In this document: piece after piece, positions 28,894 to 38,090 of the stretch
Layout: every line of letters begins with the position of its first letter
Numbering within the stretch: position 1 is the stretch's first letter
Origin: Pedobacter aquatilis
GTDB lineage: Bacteria > Bacteroidota > Bacteroidia > Sphingobacteriales > Sphingobacteriaceae
Direction: 5' to 3'
Assembly (NCBI RefSeq): GCF_030409415.1
Contig: NZ_JAUFPW010000012.1
Location: 248,001 to 312,000, forward strand
Length of the DNA: 64,000 nt
Made by a program: the position numbers and the translations under genes
The notes under the pieces: model-generated
The model's database searches: none
What the model was told of the DNA's origin: nothing
What the model saw: the letters and a program-made list of their open reading frames with translations, nothing else

Positions 28894-29793
28894 TTAAATA
28901 AATACGCGCTTGCCAACATAGTTTTCACGGAACTCTTTTGGCGTGCAGCCTTTTTTACTTTTAAAGGTGCGGTTAAAGTTGGCCATATTATTAAAGCCGC
29001 AAATAAAGGCAATTTCAGCAACAGACTGGGTCGTGTCAATAAGCATTCTGCTGACATGCCCCAGTCTGATTTCGTTCAGCGAATCAATAAAGTTATAACC
29101 GGTGCGTTTTTTAATAAACCGGCTGAATGAAGCTTCTGGCATGTTGGCTATCTTGGCTACTTCAGACAGGGTGATAAGCCTGTTGAAGTTATTATTCATA
29201 TACTCAAATACCTTTTCAATCCTTCTGCTATTATAGTTATAATCTTCTTTAGTAAAACTGGAATCCGAAAGCAGTTTGGTATCCCTGGATATCGAGAGAT
29301 CATGCAATATCGATAGTAGCTCTAATATCGAGTCAAAGCCGCTTTTCTTACTCAAAGCCAAAAGACGCGGGGAAATGCGTTCAATGGTCTCCTTAGAAAA
29401 AAGCACACCACGCTTACTCTGCTCAAACATATTGCGAATGAAAGACAGCTGATTGCGTTTTAAAAACTTTTCATCCAATAAGTCCTTATGAAACTGAATG
29501 GTGACCTCTCTAATGTCCTCACTTACGCAATTATGAGTAAACCAGCCATGAGATAAATTGGAGCCTACCAGCACGAGTTCCTGCTGCTCTATTTCAGCGA
29601 TGTGATCACCCACAATCCGTTTAGCTCCGGCCGCATTGAGTACTAAGTTAAGCTCCATATCCTCATGGTTATGCAGCGGGAAATCAAATTCTTGTTTGGT
29701 TCTTGAAAAAATGGTAAAACAGTCGTTTGGCGTCAAAGGGGTAATTTCCCTAATTACATTTTTAGACATCTTATATTTGGTTATATAGGGCAA
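28894..29793 (-). CDS. AraC-family transcriptional regulator
   Basis: 299 residues. The N-terminal half is a cupin-like ligand-binding domain (PLHNHEDMELNLVLNAAGAK). The C-terminal 100 residues are the AraC/XylS double helix-turn-helix (ITLSEVAKIANMPEASFSRF and SVAEIAFICGFNNMANFNRT, then FKSKKGCTPKEFRE). It is the only DNA-binding regulator inside the mannan locus and is convergent with the esterase and divergent from the epimerase. It is therefore the prime candidate to read the conserved boxes, although classical AraC sites are direct repeats and the boxes are near-palindromes. No such box lies right before its own start. Confidence 0.88.
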   Translation of the reverse strand: MPYITKYKMSKNVIREITPLTPNDCFTIFSRTKQEFDFPLHNHEDMELNLVLNAAGAKRIVGDHIAEIEQQELVLVGSNLSHGWFTHNCVSEDIREVTIQFHKDLLDEKFLKRNQLSFIRNMFEQSKRGVLFSKETIERISPRLLALSKKSGFDSILELLSILHDLSISRDTKLLSDSSFTKEDYNYNSRRIEKVFEYMNNNFNRLITLSEVAKIANMPEASFSRFIKKRTGYNFIDSLNEIRLGHVSRMLIDTTQSVAEIAFICGFNNMANFNRTFKSKKGCTPKEFRENYVGKRVFI

Positions 29794-29887
29794 TATAGTT
29801 AAAAAAACACTATATGTTTAGGTCTTATGATTATGTGATTATGTTGGTAAAAATTTTGAAAAAAGCTAACATAAGGTTTGAAAGGGC

Positions 29888-29918
29888 GTATAGCTAAACT
29901 TTTTTAGGAAAGCTATAC
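29888..29918. promoter_or_regulatory. 8-bp inverted repeat between araC and epimerase genes
   Basis: GTATAGCT (29888-29895) and AGCTATAC (29911-29918) are perfect inverted arms 15 bp apart. They lie in the divergent intergenic region, about 95 bp upstream of the araC start. Possibly an operator. Confidence 0.3.
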
Positions 29919-29935
29919 CAATTGACTTAATTATT

Positions 29936-29953
29936 AAGGTAAAATAATATCAA
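29936..29953 (+). promoter_or_regulatory. Mannan-locus box upstream of the epimerase
   Basis: AAGGTAAAATAATATCAA aligns with the box seen before the other mannan units. A -7 element at the usual spacing is not clear here (TAGGTGCTG at 29971 is the nearest), so this is the weakest of the five unit-proximal copies. Confidence 0.4.
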
Positions 29954-30073
29954 AAAATGCTCGAATAGTATAGGTGCTGTAGCCATAATGCATTAGTATC
30001 AGCTTATGTTAAAAAAATATTAGTTTTATCGGTTTAGTCCAGTTAGTTTTAAGCCAAATTAAATTTACAGACT

Positions 30074-31267
30074 ATGCCAGCTACATCCCTTCCGAGCGCT
30101 TCAGAAATTGAGTTCGAATTACAAGCTATACTCCATTACTGGAAACAGCGCAGCATAGATAATGAGTATGGTGGTTTTGTCGGTCAGATTGATGAATCAG
30201 AGCAGGTCATCACTATGGCTGATAAAGGTTCAGTTTTAAATGCCAGGATTCTCTGGAGTTTTTCTGCCGCCTATTTAATGACTAGCTCAAAGGAGGATTT
30301 AGAAGTCGCTGAGCGGAGCTACCTATACATAAAAAACCATTTCATTGACTACAGTTTTGGCGGGGTATACTGGACAGTTGACTTTAAGGGCGACGCGAAA
30401 GATAAGAAAAAACAAATCTATGCCATTGCATTCACCATTTATGGCCTTACCGCCTATTTTAGCGCCAGTGGTGATGAAAACGCGTTATTGCTTGCGAAAT
30501 CCTTATACGCTGATATCGAAAAACATAGTTATGATAAAAATGAGCTGGGATATTTTGAAGCTTTTGCCCGGGACTGGACGCAGTTAGATGATTTGCGCCT
30601 GAGTGATAAGGATGCAAATGAAAAAAAAACAATGAACACCCATCTGCATATTCTAGAGGCTTATAGTTTGCTATATACCTTGTGGCCTGACGAAGGTCTT
30701 AAACATCAGATCATTAAGCTTTTGGAAGTTTTTCGCGGGCATATCTTAAAACCTAACGGCCATTTAGGGCTATTCTTTAATGAATTCTGGGAGCCTAAAT
30801 CCAGCGCTATTTCTTACGGACACGATATTGAGGCTTCCTGGTTATTGCTAGAAGCTGCTGAAGCTGTAAAAGAGGTTGAACTCATTACTGAATTTAAGAA
30901 GTTAGCCCTTAAAATCAGTACAGCAGCGATAGAGGGTATTGATAAAGATGCGATGGTGTATGAGTTCAATCCAGAAAGCCATCACATGATTGCAGAAAAA
31001 CACTGGTGGGTACAGGCAGAAGCCCTGGTCGGGTTATATAACGCTTTTCAAATTTCTAAAGATGAAAGATTCCTTGAGCATTTCAATAAAATCTGGAACT
31101 ATACCACTACTCAGCTTATCGATAAAACCAACGGAGAATGGTTTTGGGGCAGAAAAGAAGATGGCAGTTTGATGGCTGGAGAAGACAAAGCCGGATTATG
31201 GAAATGCCCGTACCACAATAGCAGGGCCTGTTTAGAGCTGCTTAATAGATTTCAAAAGGTAGCTTAA
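30074..31267 (+). CDS. Mannobiose/cellobiose 2-epimerase (AGE family)
   Basis: 397 residues, no signal peptide, cytoplasmic. An (alpha/alpha)6-barrel of the N-acylglucosamine 2-epimerase superfamily: LHYWKQRSIDNEYGGFVGQI near the start, KGSVLNARILWSFSAAY, TMNTHLHILEAYSLLY, SYGHDIEASWLLLEAAEA with its catalytic His, and EKHWWVQAEALVGLYNA. Length matches cellobiose 2-epimerases (about 390-410). The reaction expected here is Man-beta-1,4-Man to Man-beta-1,4-Glc, feeding the GH130 phosphorylase at 6887, as in the Bacteroides fragilis pathway. It has its own promoter region with a copy of the shared box. Confidence 0.87.
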   Translation: MPATSLPSASEIEFELQAILHYWKQRSIDNEYGGFVGQIDESEQVITMADKGSVLNARILWSFSAAYLMTSSKEDLEVAERSYLYIKNHFIDYSFGGVYWTVDFKGDAKDKKKQIYAIAFTIYGLTAYFSASGDENALLLAKSLYADIEKHSYDKNELGYFEAFARDWTQLDDLRLSDKDANEKKTMNTHLHILEAYSLLYTLWPDEGLKHQIIKLLEVFRGHILKPNGHLGLFFNEFWEPKSSAISYGHDIEASWLLLEAAEAVKEVELITEFKKLALKISTAAIEGIDKDAMVYEFNPESHHMIAEKHWWVQAEALVGLYNAFQISKDERFLEHFNKIWNYTTTQLIDKTNGEWFWGRKEDGSLMAGEDKAGLWKCPYHNSRACLELLNRFQKVA

Positions 31268-31555
31268 ATTTGGCGTGAACGGGTGAGAGAAAAATAATAA
31301 CGGCATCAAAGAATTGTGAAATTCAAATTTGCTGGAGAAAAGTTTAGTTAGGCCCTTGAGGGTGAGTGTATATTAAAAAGTAATCCCAGCTGAAACAATC
31401 TAAGCTCAGCCTTAAGAGAGAAGTAATTGTCAAGGCTTGTCCTGGAAATCCCGGAACTGGAAAGTTTGCAAAAGGAATAATCGTTTTGCTAACTAGTAAA
31501 GGTCTTTAAGATTTATTGGTTAAATTGATGGTCATCAGATTCAAAACATTATAAA

Positions 31556-31601
31556 TTGTTAAAATCCTATTAAAAAGGGTATAACCTGGAGCTTAAATTT
31601 G
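31556..31601 (+). promoter_or_regulatory. Promoter and shared operator upstream of the GH30 operon
   Basis: TTGTTAAAATCCTATTAAAA (31556-31575) is followed by a perfect -7 element TAAATTTG at 31594-31601, with the TAAAAT core 38 bp before the TTTG. The leader to ATG 31622 would be only about 14 nt. Confidence 0.6.
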
Positions 31602-31621
31602 TATAAACCAAGTATACCGTT

Positions 31622-33031
31622 ATGCCCAGATACCTCCAGTCCATTTATTCTTTTAAGCTCGCGCTGCTTCTAATTTTGCTGCTCAATATTTTTCCCTTTT
31701 TGCTTCAGGCACAACTCAAGGCGGAAGGTTGGGAGACCAGTAATGATAAAACGATGCTTTTATCAAAAATGGAAAGTCTAGAACCAAGAGCTGGGCAGCC
31801 AGAAATTATTAACATTAACGCAGCAAGAAAATATCAATCTGTTGACGGGTTTGGTTTTGCGCTGACAGGTGGCAGTGCGCATCACCTCATTCGTATGTCC
31901 CCTCCGCAAAGAAAGAAGCTTCTCCATGAACTGTTTGGAAATGGACCAGACCAGGTGGGGATTAGTTATCTTCGGGTGAGTATCGGGGCATCTGATCTGA
32001 ATGAATATGTCTTTTCTTACGATGACTTAAAAGCAGGGGAAACTGATGCGGCGTTAAAGCATTTTTCCTTATCGCAGGATGAAAAAGATGTGATACCTGT
32101 TTTAAAGGAAATTTTAGCAATATCCCCAAAAATAAAAATTATGGGTTCTCCATGGTCCGCCCCGGTGTGGATGAAGTCAAACCAAAATGTTCAGGGTGGC
32201 AGATTAATGGATAAGTATTATAGCACTTATGCCAATTACTTTGTGAAATACGTCCAGGCGATGAAAAGCCATGGAATTGTGATTGACGCGGTGACCATTC
32301 AAAATGAACCATTCAATGATGGCAATACCCCCAGTATGCAGTTTTTGGCCAAAGAAGCGCTTCGTTTTATTCGCGATCATCTCGGGCCCGCCTTTAATCA
32401 AGGAAACATAAAAACTAAAATTGTTCTTTACGACCACAATTGTGATGCCCCGGAATATCCAATTTCAATATTAGCAGACAGAGAAGCAGCAAGCTACATT
32501 GATGGTTCAGGATTTCATTTATATGCCGGTCAGACTTCAGCGATGGGCAAAGTACATGATGCGTTTCCCGATAAAAACATATATTTTACTGAAATGATGG
32601 CTGTAAGCAAGGATGGAGGTTTCAATACCGCTTATCCTGTGGGAAGGATACTCATCGGTGCTTTACGGAACTGGAGTAAAAATGTGATTCTCTGGAACCT
32701 CGCTGCGGATCCTAAATATAACCCGCATACAGACAATGGCGGCTGCTCAATATGTCAGGGAGCGGTAACCATAGATGGAGATAAAGTCGAGCGGAATCTG
32801 GCCTATTATGTCATTGCGCATGCATCCAAATTTATTCCCTTTGGATCATCAAGAATTGAGAGCACTCTTACCACAAAGGTTAGCAATGTAGCCTTTTTAA
32901 CCCCGGAGGGAAAACGGGTGCTTATCGTGTCTAACAATTCAGCTCAGCCACAAACGATCAAAGTCGTTGAGGGAGATCAGTCTTTTTCTTACACTATAAA
33001 TAAAGGGTCATCAACGACTCATATCTGGTGA
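31622..33031 (+). CDS. GH30-family glycoside hydrolase
   Basis: 469 residues, with a long hydrophobic signal peptide (LALLLILLLNIFPFLLQAQ). The clan GH-A barrel has the GH30 hallmarks: YQSVDGFGFALTGGSAHHL near the start, ISYLRVSIGASDLNEYVFSY (as in subfamily 3), IKIMGSPWSAPVWMK, the acid/base E229 in TIQNEP and the nucleophile E324 in YFTEMMA. A beta-sandwich of about 65 residues follows the barrel and ends in the terminus STTHIW. Subfamily 3 enzymes are often endo-beta-1,6-glucanases or glucosylceramidase-like. In a mannan locus it may act on glucosyl residues of glucomannan or a co-occurring glucan; the substrate is open. The esterase gene overlaps its end. Confidence 0.83.
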   Translation: MPRYLQSIYSFKLALLLILLLNIFPFLLQAQLKAEGWETSNDKTMLLSKMESLEPRAGQPEIININAARKYQSVDGFGFALTGGSAHHLIRMSPPQRKKLLHELFGNGPDQVGISYLRVSIGASDLNEYVFSYDDLKAGETDAALKHFSLSQDEKDVIPVLKEILAISPKIKIMGSPWSAPVWMKSNQNVQGGRLMDKYYSTYANYFVKYVQAMKSHGIVIDAVTIQNEPFNDGNTPSMQFLAKEALRFIRDHLGPAFNQGNIKTKIVLYDHNCDAPEYPISILADREAASYIDGSGFHLYAGQTSAMGKVHDAFPDKNIYFTEMMAVSKDGGFNTAYPVGRILIGALRNWSKNVILWNLAADPKYNPHTDNGGCSICQGAVTIDGDKVERNLAYYVIAHASKFIPFGSSRIESTLTTKVSNVAFLTPEGKRVLIVSNNSAQPQTIKVVEGDQSFSYTINKGSSTTHIW

Positions 33032-33033
33032 TT

Positions 33034-34608
33034 ATGATTAAAATAAAAAAATATACTACGCTGTTGCTTCTATTATTTTTAGTGAGCCACGCTTTCGCTC
33101 AGAGCAAAATTGCAAAAGGTGATGAAACTTTGGTCACCCTTAAGGAAGGGAAAATCAGGGGCGCTATTTTGTCCAGCTCTGTGGTAGCTTTCAAGGGTAT
33201 TGCTTACGCTGAAGCCCCCATCGGTGAGCTCAGATGGCGTTCACCAGTTCCTAAAAAGAAATGGAATGGAATAAAAAACGCGGTAGCTTTTGGTTCCAGG
33301 TCTCCTCAGCGCAATAGTTACGGTGACATGATTTTTAGAAGCGGTGAAGAAAGTGAAGATTGCCTGTATCTTAATATCTGGAAACCTCAGATAAAAGGTG
33401 GTAAGTTCTTGCCCGTGGTAGTGTACTTTCATGGAGGAGGGTTTTCCAGCGGGGATGGATCGGAGCCGAGGTATGATGGAGAAAGCATGGCGAGCAAGGG
33501 AGTTATTTTTATCACTATAAATTACAGGTTAAGTGTCTTTGGGTTCTTGGCACATGCCAGTCTGTCCAAAGAAAGTAAACGGGGAAGTTCTGGTAACTAT
33601 GGATTGCAGGATCAGAATGAAGCATTGCGATGGGTGAAGCGCAATATTTCAGCTTTTGGAGGAAATTCGGATCAAATCACCATTGCTGGGGAATCCGCGG
33701 GTTCTATGTCGGTTTCTGCCCAAATGTGTTCACCACTTTCAAAAGGACTTTTTCATGGGGCAATAGGGCAAAGTGGGTCTGTGTTAGGGTTCGAACCGCC
33801 CGTGAGCTTAACAAATGCGGAGAAAATAGGGGAGGAATTCGCTAAAGCTTGCGGAGTAAATAGCATTGATGAGTTGCGAAAAATTCCCACTAAAGAGCTT
33901 TTAAAGCGGTCAAAAGATTACTGGTTTCCCCTAACAATAGACGGTTACTTTTTCATAGAACAACCACTTATTACCTATAGCTACGGTCGTCAGATGGATG
34001 TACCGCTCCTGGCTGGATGGAACTCGGCAGAGCGAAGCATGAATACTATTCTTTCTAATCAGAAACCTACAGTCGAAAATTATAAGGCTGGAGTGGAAAA
34101 GCTCTTTATGTCCAAAAGCAAAGAAATATTGGCACTGTATCGGGCAACTGCAGATGAACAGGTCGCGCAGTTGGCGACTGACCTTTCTAGCGATCGCTTT
34201 ATTTCCTATTCTACATGGAAATGGATTGATGTGCATAGCAAAACCAACGGCTATCCTGTTTATCGATATCTGTTCTCTAGAAAACGTCCAAGTTTCATCG
34301 GACAGGGGGGGCACAATACCGACGTCATGGGCGCGGTACATGCTTCGGATATTGAGTACGCCCTTGGCAATCTCAAACTAAATAAGAGTTACAAATGGGA
34401 GAGTGAAGATTTTGAAACCTCAAAAGTCTTTCAGTCTTACTTGGTAAACTTTATCAAAAGTGGTAATCCCAATGGAGACGGTCTTCCAAGGTGGTTCGGC
34501 CTTCAAAGCAGTATTCCAAAAGTTATGATTATTGATAATGATAGTAAATCTATACCTGAAAAGAACGGCAAAAGGTACATGCAGCTTGATGGAATACTGA
34601 ACCCTTAG
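33034..34608 (+). CDS. Type-B carboxylesterase
   Basis: 524 residues from ATG 33034; a GTG at 33028 in the same frame overlaps the GH30 stop. Signal peptide MIKIKKYTTLLLLLFLVSHA, then FAQ. Carboxylesterase family B: GIAYAEAPIGELRW, SEDCLYLNIW, VVYFHGGGFSSG for the oxyanion hole, the nucleophile in ITIAGESAGSMSV and the His region near GAVHASDIEYALG. At about 525 residues the length is normal. As an exported esterase cotranscribed with GH30 it probably removes ester substituents such as acetyl groups from plant polysaccharide. This is the last gene of the mannan locus. Confidence 0.85.
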   Translation: MIKIKKYTTLLLLLFLVSHAFAQSKIAKGDETLVTLKEGKIRGAILSSSVVAFKGIAYAEAPIGELRWRSPVPKKKWNGIKNAVAFGSRSPQRNSYGDMIFRSGEESEDCLYLNIWKPQIKGGKFLPVVVYFHGGGFSSGDGSEPRYDGESMASKGVIFITINYRLSVFGFLAHASLSKESKRGSSGNYGLQDQNEALRWVKRNISAFGGNSDQITIAGESAGSMSVSAQMCSPLSKGLFHGAIGQSGSVLGFEPPVSLTNAEKIGEEFAKACGVNSIDELRKIPTKELLKRSKDYWFPLTIDGYFFIEQPLITYSYGRQMDVPLLAGWNSAERSMNTILSNQKPTVENYKAGVEKLFMSKSKEILALYRATADEQVAQLATDLSSDRFISYSTWKWIDVHSKTNGYPVYRYLFSRKRPSFIGQGGHNTDVMGAVHASDIEYALGNLKLNKSYKWESEDFETSKVFQSYLVNFIKSGNPNGDGLPRWFGLQSSIPKVMIIDNDSKSIPEKNGKRYMQLDGILNP

Positions 34609-35388
34609 TTTGATTCTTTGGCAATGCCTTTAACTTGGTTGTCATCGAGTGCTAATCCAATCTTGGCCAAACCAATTAATTTGAACCCGTTGAGTCACAC
34701 GCTATTCGCTGTATTTCGTTTCGTGGTAAATTTAGTAATGATTGCTGTGATATTTTTAGTATTTATTGTTGTGTTTATTTTAGTATTCGTTGTTGTTTTG
34801 CGTTTCGTGTTTTTCGTTATGTTCGTTTTTATGTTTGTTGCAGTGCTTGTTTTACGATCTGTATTCGTATTATCCTTTGTCAAATTGGATAAGCCAGAGC
34901 GCATTGACCCCGTCTTAACGGAAATAAATTTGCTGTAAAGTTTTTGCTTTTCTATATTTTGGACAATTGGCAGAAAGTGGTCAAATTAATTGGTTTATGC
35001 ACTCCGCAACAGTATGGCCGAATGCAGGATTTTTTTAGAGCGGTTTGGTTTCAGTTTCTTTAAAAACTGCTAGAACTAATTTGCGTTTGGAAAAAAAACT
35101 TGGTGGCCAGTTTGGAGCGGAATCCAGTGACCACATTACCGTTTCTTCGTCACTTTTGGTAAAAACCAATAGATGTTGCTATATTTAATTAGACCTCTAG
35201 GTGGACACTAAGCTTTCTCGAAGACTAAAATTATTCTTTTACAGTTGGAGACTCCTTCACTAAAAGTGACGAAGAACCACATTTTCCGTAATCTACATGG
35301 TTCTGCGAAGTATCATTTTGAGCAAGGGATTTAGGCTTTTTTAGGAATACTGATGGATGCCCGTTTAATATTTGGTTGTCTGAAAATT
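34609..35388. other. 780-bp non-coding stretch with T-rich low-complexity block and inverted repeat
   Basis: No believable gene. About 34725-34880 is a degenerate T-rich array of units like GTTTTTATT and TTCGTTGTT. A frame through it encodes only alternating V/F/L and the reverse frame only T/N/K, which is what a simple repeat gives. Further right, TTCTTCGTCACTTTT (35143-35157) and its inverted copy AAAAGTGACGAAGAA (35262-35276) form a long inverted repeat about 100 bp apart; each is close to a CACATT...CCG block. The remainder shows nothing recognised. Confidence 0.45.
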
Positions 35389-35422
35389 AAAAAAGACCTG
35401 AGCATATGTTGAGGTCTTTTTC
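35389..35422. terminator. Bidirectional hairpin terminator
   Basis: AAAAAGACCT pairs with AGGTCTTTTT across a 12-nt loop, giving A- and T-runs on both sides. It is placed to end the minus-strand AbiE operon about 100 bp after its last stop. Confidence 0.75.
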
Positions 35423-35519
35423 ATTTTTTATGTTCTGAGTTAAAATTTCGTATTTGTGGAGTCTAACTGCAAATACTTGTTTAAGTTTTTCCTATCTTCA
35501 TAGGGCATACCATGATTTG

Positions 35520-36341
35520 TTAATCATCTAAACCTGCTAATATAGCTTCTGTCCAATCTTCATTTCGTTTGTTCAGTATTGCTTTGATAGTCCCTTTCAA
35601 TTTGTCGGAAGTCTCCAGGATTTTCTTCATTTTTCTTCCTACAACTCTTGCGGATACCATGGATAGATATCGCCTTTCTTTTGTGTCATATAATTCCATG
35701 ATATCGAAATATTCATCGTAGACATCCGCGCTGCAAAGTTCAAAATAAGAATCAATGAGGTGCTCAATATCGTCGATGTCTTTGGTCCGTTCAGGTCTAT
35801 CGTTGTAGGCTAAAAGTTTTAGTATGATGATGCCTTCGATTGGGCATATTTTCAGGTTTAGGTCATCCGGTAGTTTAACATCTTGAATAAATGGATAGAT
35901 TTCTTTAAAGCCTGGCATATTGAGCCTAAATGCGTTTGGTGTTTCTAAAAACACTTTGCTTTCGGCATTTTCAATTTGCCCGAAAGGTAAGAGATCAAGT
36001 TCTATGGCATTTTTATAATACAGTTTAATGTGCTCGGTTTTATTTGCTGCAAATTTTCCTGTTTCAAGTAAGGCTTCCTTGAGTTCGTTGAATTGCTTTG
36101 GGTTGCTCAACATAATGGCAATATCCACATCATCCGTTTTTCTTTTGGATACAGCTTCTGCATCTACTGAAAGAAAATAATCTCTGGCTACAGCGCCAAC
36201 TATAAAGAAATCTATTCCGAATTTTAGGAATACTTCTTCCAGGTCTTTGAACATTGGTAAAAGACCTTCAGGTATGTTGGGTTTACTGCTCAAGATATTT
36301 GGTTTTGATTCGATTCGCAGTCTCTCTGCATCGACTATCAA
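35520..36341 (-). CDS. AbiEii-like nucleotidyltransferase toxin
   Basis: 273 residues. A nucleotidyltransferase-fold protein: FFIVGAVARDYFLS gives the G-x-x-A-R-D element, and RKTDDVDIAIML gives the paired Asp of the active site (about residues 73-80); IELDLLPFG provides the third acidic position. AbiEii toxins of type IV systems use this fold and are thought to modify tRNA or another GTP-dependent target. The ATG lies 59 bp inside the 3' end of the upstream AbiEi-like gene, so expression is probably coupled. Single-gene homologues of unknown function exist, but the pairing supports a toxin. Confidence 0.72.
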   Translation of the reverse strand: MIVDAERLRIESKPNILSSKPNIPEGLLPMFKDLEEVFLKFGIDFFIVGAVARDYFLSVDAEAVSKRKTDDVDIAIMLSNPKQFNELKEALLETGKFAANKTEHIKLYYKNAIELDLLPFGQIENAESKVFLETPNAFRLNMPGFKEIYPFIQDVKLPDDLNLKICPIEGIIILKLLAYNDRPERTKDIDDIEHLIDSYFELCSADVYDEYFDIMELYDTKERRYLSMVSARVVGRKMKKILETSDKLKGTIKAILNKRNEDWTEAILAGLDD

Positions 36342-37305
36342 AACTAGTAATAAGTTCGCAGTATGCCAATATTGGTGGAATTATATCATCATGTGAATGG
36401 ATTGTAGCATCATTCCAGAATTTCCTGAAGATTTCCAATTCGCCTTCATTGTCTGGTACAAGCTTTAATAAACGCATTAGTTTTAATGGTTCTGATTTTG
36501 TGTAGATGGTGAATTTTTCAGGACTTAGGTAATTGGTTAATAATGCGCCCGCATTTTCTCCTCCCCAAATGAATTCTTCAGTTTTGATATTTTTCCATTC
36601 CGTCTTTTTGTCTTTATCAATAAATCGGTACTTACCTTGGCTTAGCTTTGGAAGGAGTGTTGTCTTGTAGAGTTCAGCCCATTTGTCTCTAAGCCTATCT
36701 TCCTGTTCAAAAAAACGGAAAGGTTTTCCTTCTTTGGTTCTATTTTTTAAGTAGCCTTCTTTTTCAAGTTCGTCAATAAATCCTTTAATTGTACCAAGTG
36801 CTACTCCTGAGCGTTCGGATATTTTGCGGTAAGACTCATTAATTAGATTCGGTTCAAGCAAGATTGCGAATAAGAACCTTAATCCACCAGGCGTCCAAAG
36901 CTTGCCTTCAGTTTGTATTCTTGCCTGGGTAACGGGCTGGTCATTTATATAAATGTAAAGTTCATCGGCATTTATATACGCATTTCCAGATGCTTCTAAG
37001 TAATTGATTCTATGGTTTCTCAGGACTATCTTGGTTGGTGCTGGTATGTAGGTGCTAATTAATAATATATTAGCATTATGTTTTATTTTTTCAAATTTAT
37101 CCAATAGCTTGGGAAGCTGCAGTCCTCTGATTTCATTTTTGATTTCTACATAAAAGACTTTTACAGCTTTTTTAGATCCAATCGAGACTTTTGCATCAAT
37201 TTCAAAACCGTTCTTAAGTATGTTTCGATCAAGAACCTGATACTCTAAGTTTGTTAAGCTTTTTAAAGTATCCAGCGAATTTAAAAGAATGTTTTGTTCA
37301 TTCAT
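36283..37305 (-). CDS. AbiEi-like antitoxin and repressor
   Basis: 340 residues from ATG 37305; a longer reading would need the TTG at 37332, which lies inside the operator. Residues about 150-215 include a winged-helix segment (LINESYRKISERSGVALGTI, then KGFIDELEKEGYL), and the N-terminal part contains a conserved YVEIKNEIRGLQLPKLL region. The C-terminal half (TEEFIWGGENAGALLTNYLS) matches the large 'type IV toxin-antitoxin AbiEi family' proteins of about 340 residues. AbiEi proteins neutralise AbiEii without binding it and repress their own promoter through paired inverted repeats. Two such repeats are just upstream here. Confidence 0.72.
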   Translation of the reverse strand: MNEQNILLNSLDTLKSLTNLEYQVLDRNILKNGFEIDAKVSIGSKKAVKVFYVEIKNEIRGLQLPKLLDKFEKIKHNANILLISTYIPAPTKIVLRNHRINYLEASGNAYINADELYIYINDQPVTQARIQTEGKLWTPGGLRFLFAILLEPNLINESYRKISERSGVALGTIKGFIDELEKEGYLKNRTKEGKPFRFFEQEDRLRDKWAELYKTTLLPKLSQGKYRFIDKDKKTEWKNIKTEEFIWGGENAGALLTNYLSPEKFTIYTKSEPLKLMRLLKLVPDNEGELEIFRKFWNDATIHSHDDIIPPILAYCELITSFDSRCRETANRIKTKYLEQ

Positions 37306-37312
37306 ATTATTA

Positions 37313-37427
37313 TGTTCATGATTCACGAACAATCAAATTTAGTGAACATAATTTTATATTCAAACTTTTTGTTCGATTTTATTTAATGTTCGTGATTCAC
37401 GAACAAATGACTTTAGTGAACAAAATT
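37313..37427 (-). promoter_or_regulatory. Duplicated operator of the AbiE operon
   Basis: Two copies, 74 bp apart, of a roughly 40-bp unit start with GTTCATGATTCACGAAC (37314-37330) and the perfect palindrome GTTCGTGATTCACGAAC (37388-37404). Each is followed at the same distance by TTTAGTGAACA. The nearer copy ends 8 bp from the antitoxin ATG. This matches the known autoregulation of abiE operons through two inverted repeats. Confidence 0.7.
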
Positions 37428-38048
37428 GGATTGTTTTAAAAATACAATTCAATTTAATAACCTGCCCAAATAAAGTTGCACTAGTTTACGTCTTTTCATA
37501 TTATTTAAGATTTACACTTTAGACGCAGGTATATCCATAATGCATAAGATCAACTTTGTTAGTGGGATTCGACCATCAGCCAAACAAATGCGATGAACAA
37601 TCATATTTTTGAGCGCTCTAAATAAGATTCGCAGCCAGTTTTGCTTGCGTTGGAAATTTTTAATCCTTCAAAAATTAAAAAACAAAACATAAAAAAATCA
37701 CGTTAATTGCTTCTATCAGCTTAATATCTCTGTCTGTCAAATGATCGGAAGCCTTTGATGATTAATTTTGAGATGCGCATTCTTCTTTTTGTTTGTGGAG
37801 GTAATTTAATAAAAAAAGTGCTTTTTGATAATTTAAAATTCTTTAGAGTATTGCACTAAGATTAAGGTAATGTGTTTGGGAGAGAATTTTGCTGTCCAAG
37901 TAACTGGATGGGCATCTGCTGCATCTTTTGTACCAAAAGGATGTCGCAACTGTCCCTGACATGCATACTATTATTAGGCATGAATCTTCTTTAACAATCC
38001 AAGAGCTTTAATTCTAAGTCAGCTCATCCTTACTCCTTAAACAAAAAA
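37428..38048. other. Intergenic stretch, nothing recognised
   Basis: About 620 AT-rich bases between the AbiE operator and the terminator of the second GIN gene. No credible ORF or repeat was seen. Confidence 0.45.
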
Positions 38049-38049
38049 A

Positions 38050-38068
38050 GCCACCCACATGGGTAGCT
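38050..38068 (-). terminator. Rho-independent terminator of GIN copy B
   Basis: On the minus strand AGCTACCC pairs with GGGTGGCT across a tiny loop and a run of seven T follows, about 22 bp after the GIN stop. Confidence 0.8.
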
Positions 38069-38090
38069 TCAACCTATCTTATTAATATTT

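Noticed and set aside
34618..34938. Open frame of 106 codons on the plus strand and an overlapping reverse frame of 69 codons
   Set aside because: Both are products of the T-rich low-complexity DNA (alternating V/F/L or T/N/K) with no conserved pattern.
37306..37332. Longer AbiEi start at TTG 37332
   Set aside because: It would place the operator palindrome inside the coding region; ATG 37305 is better.
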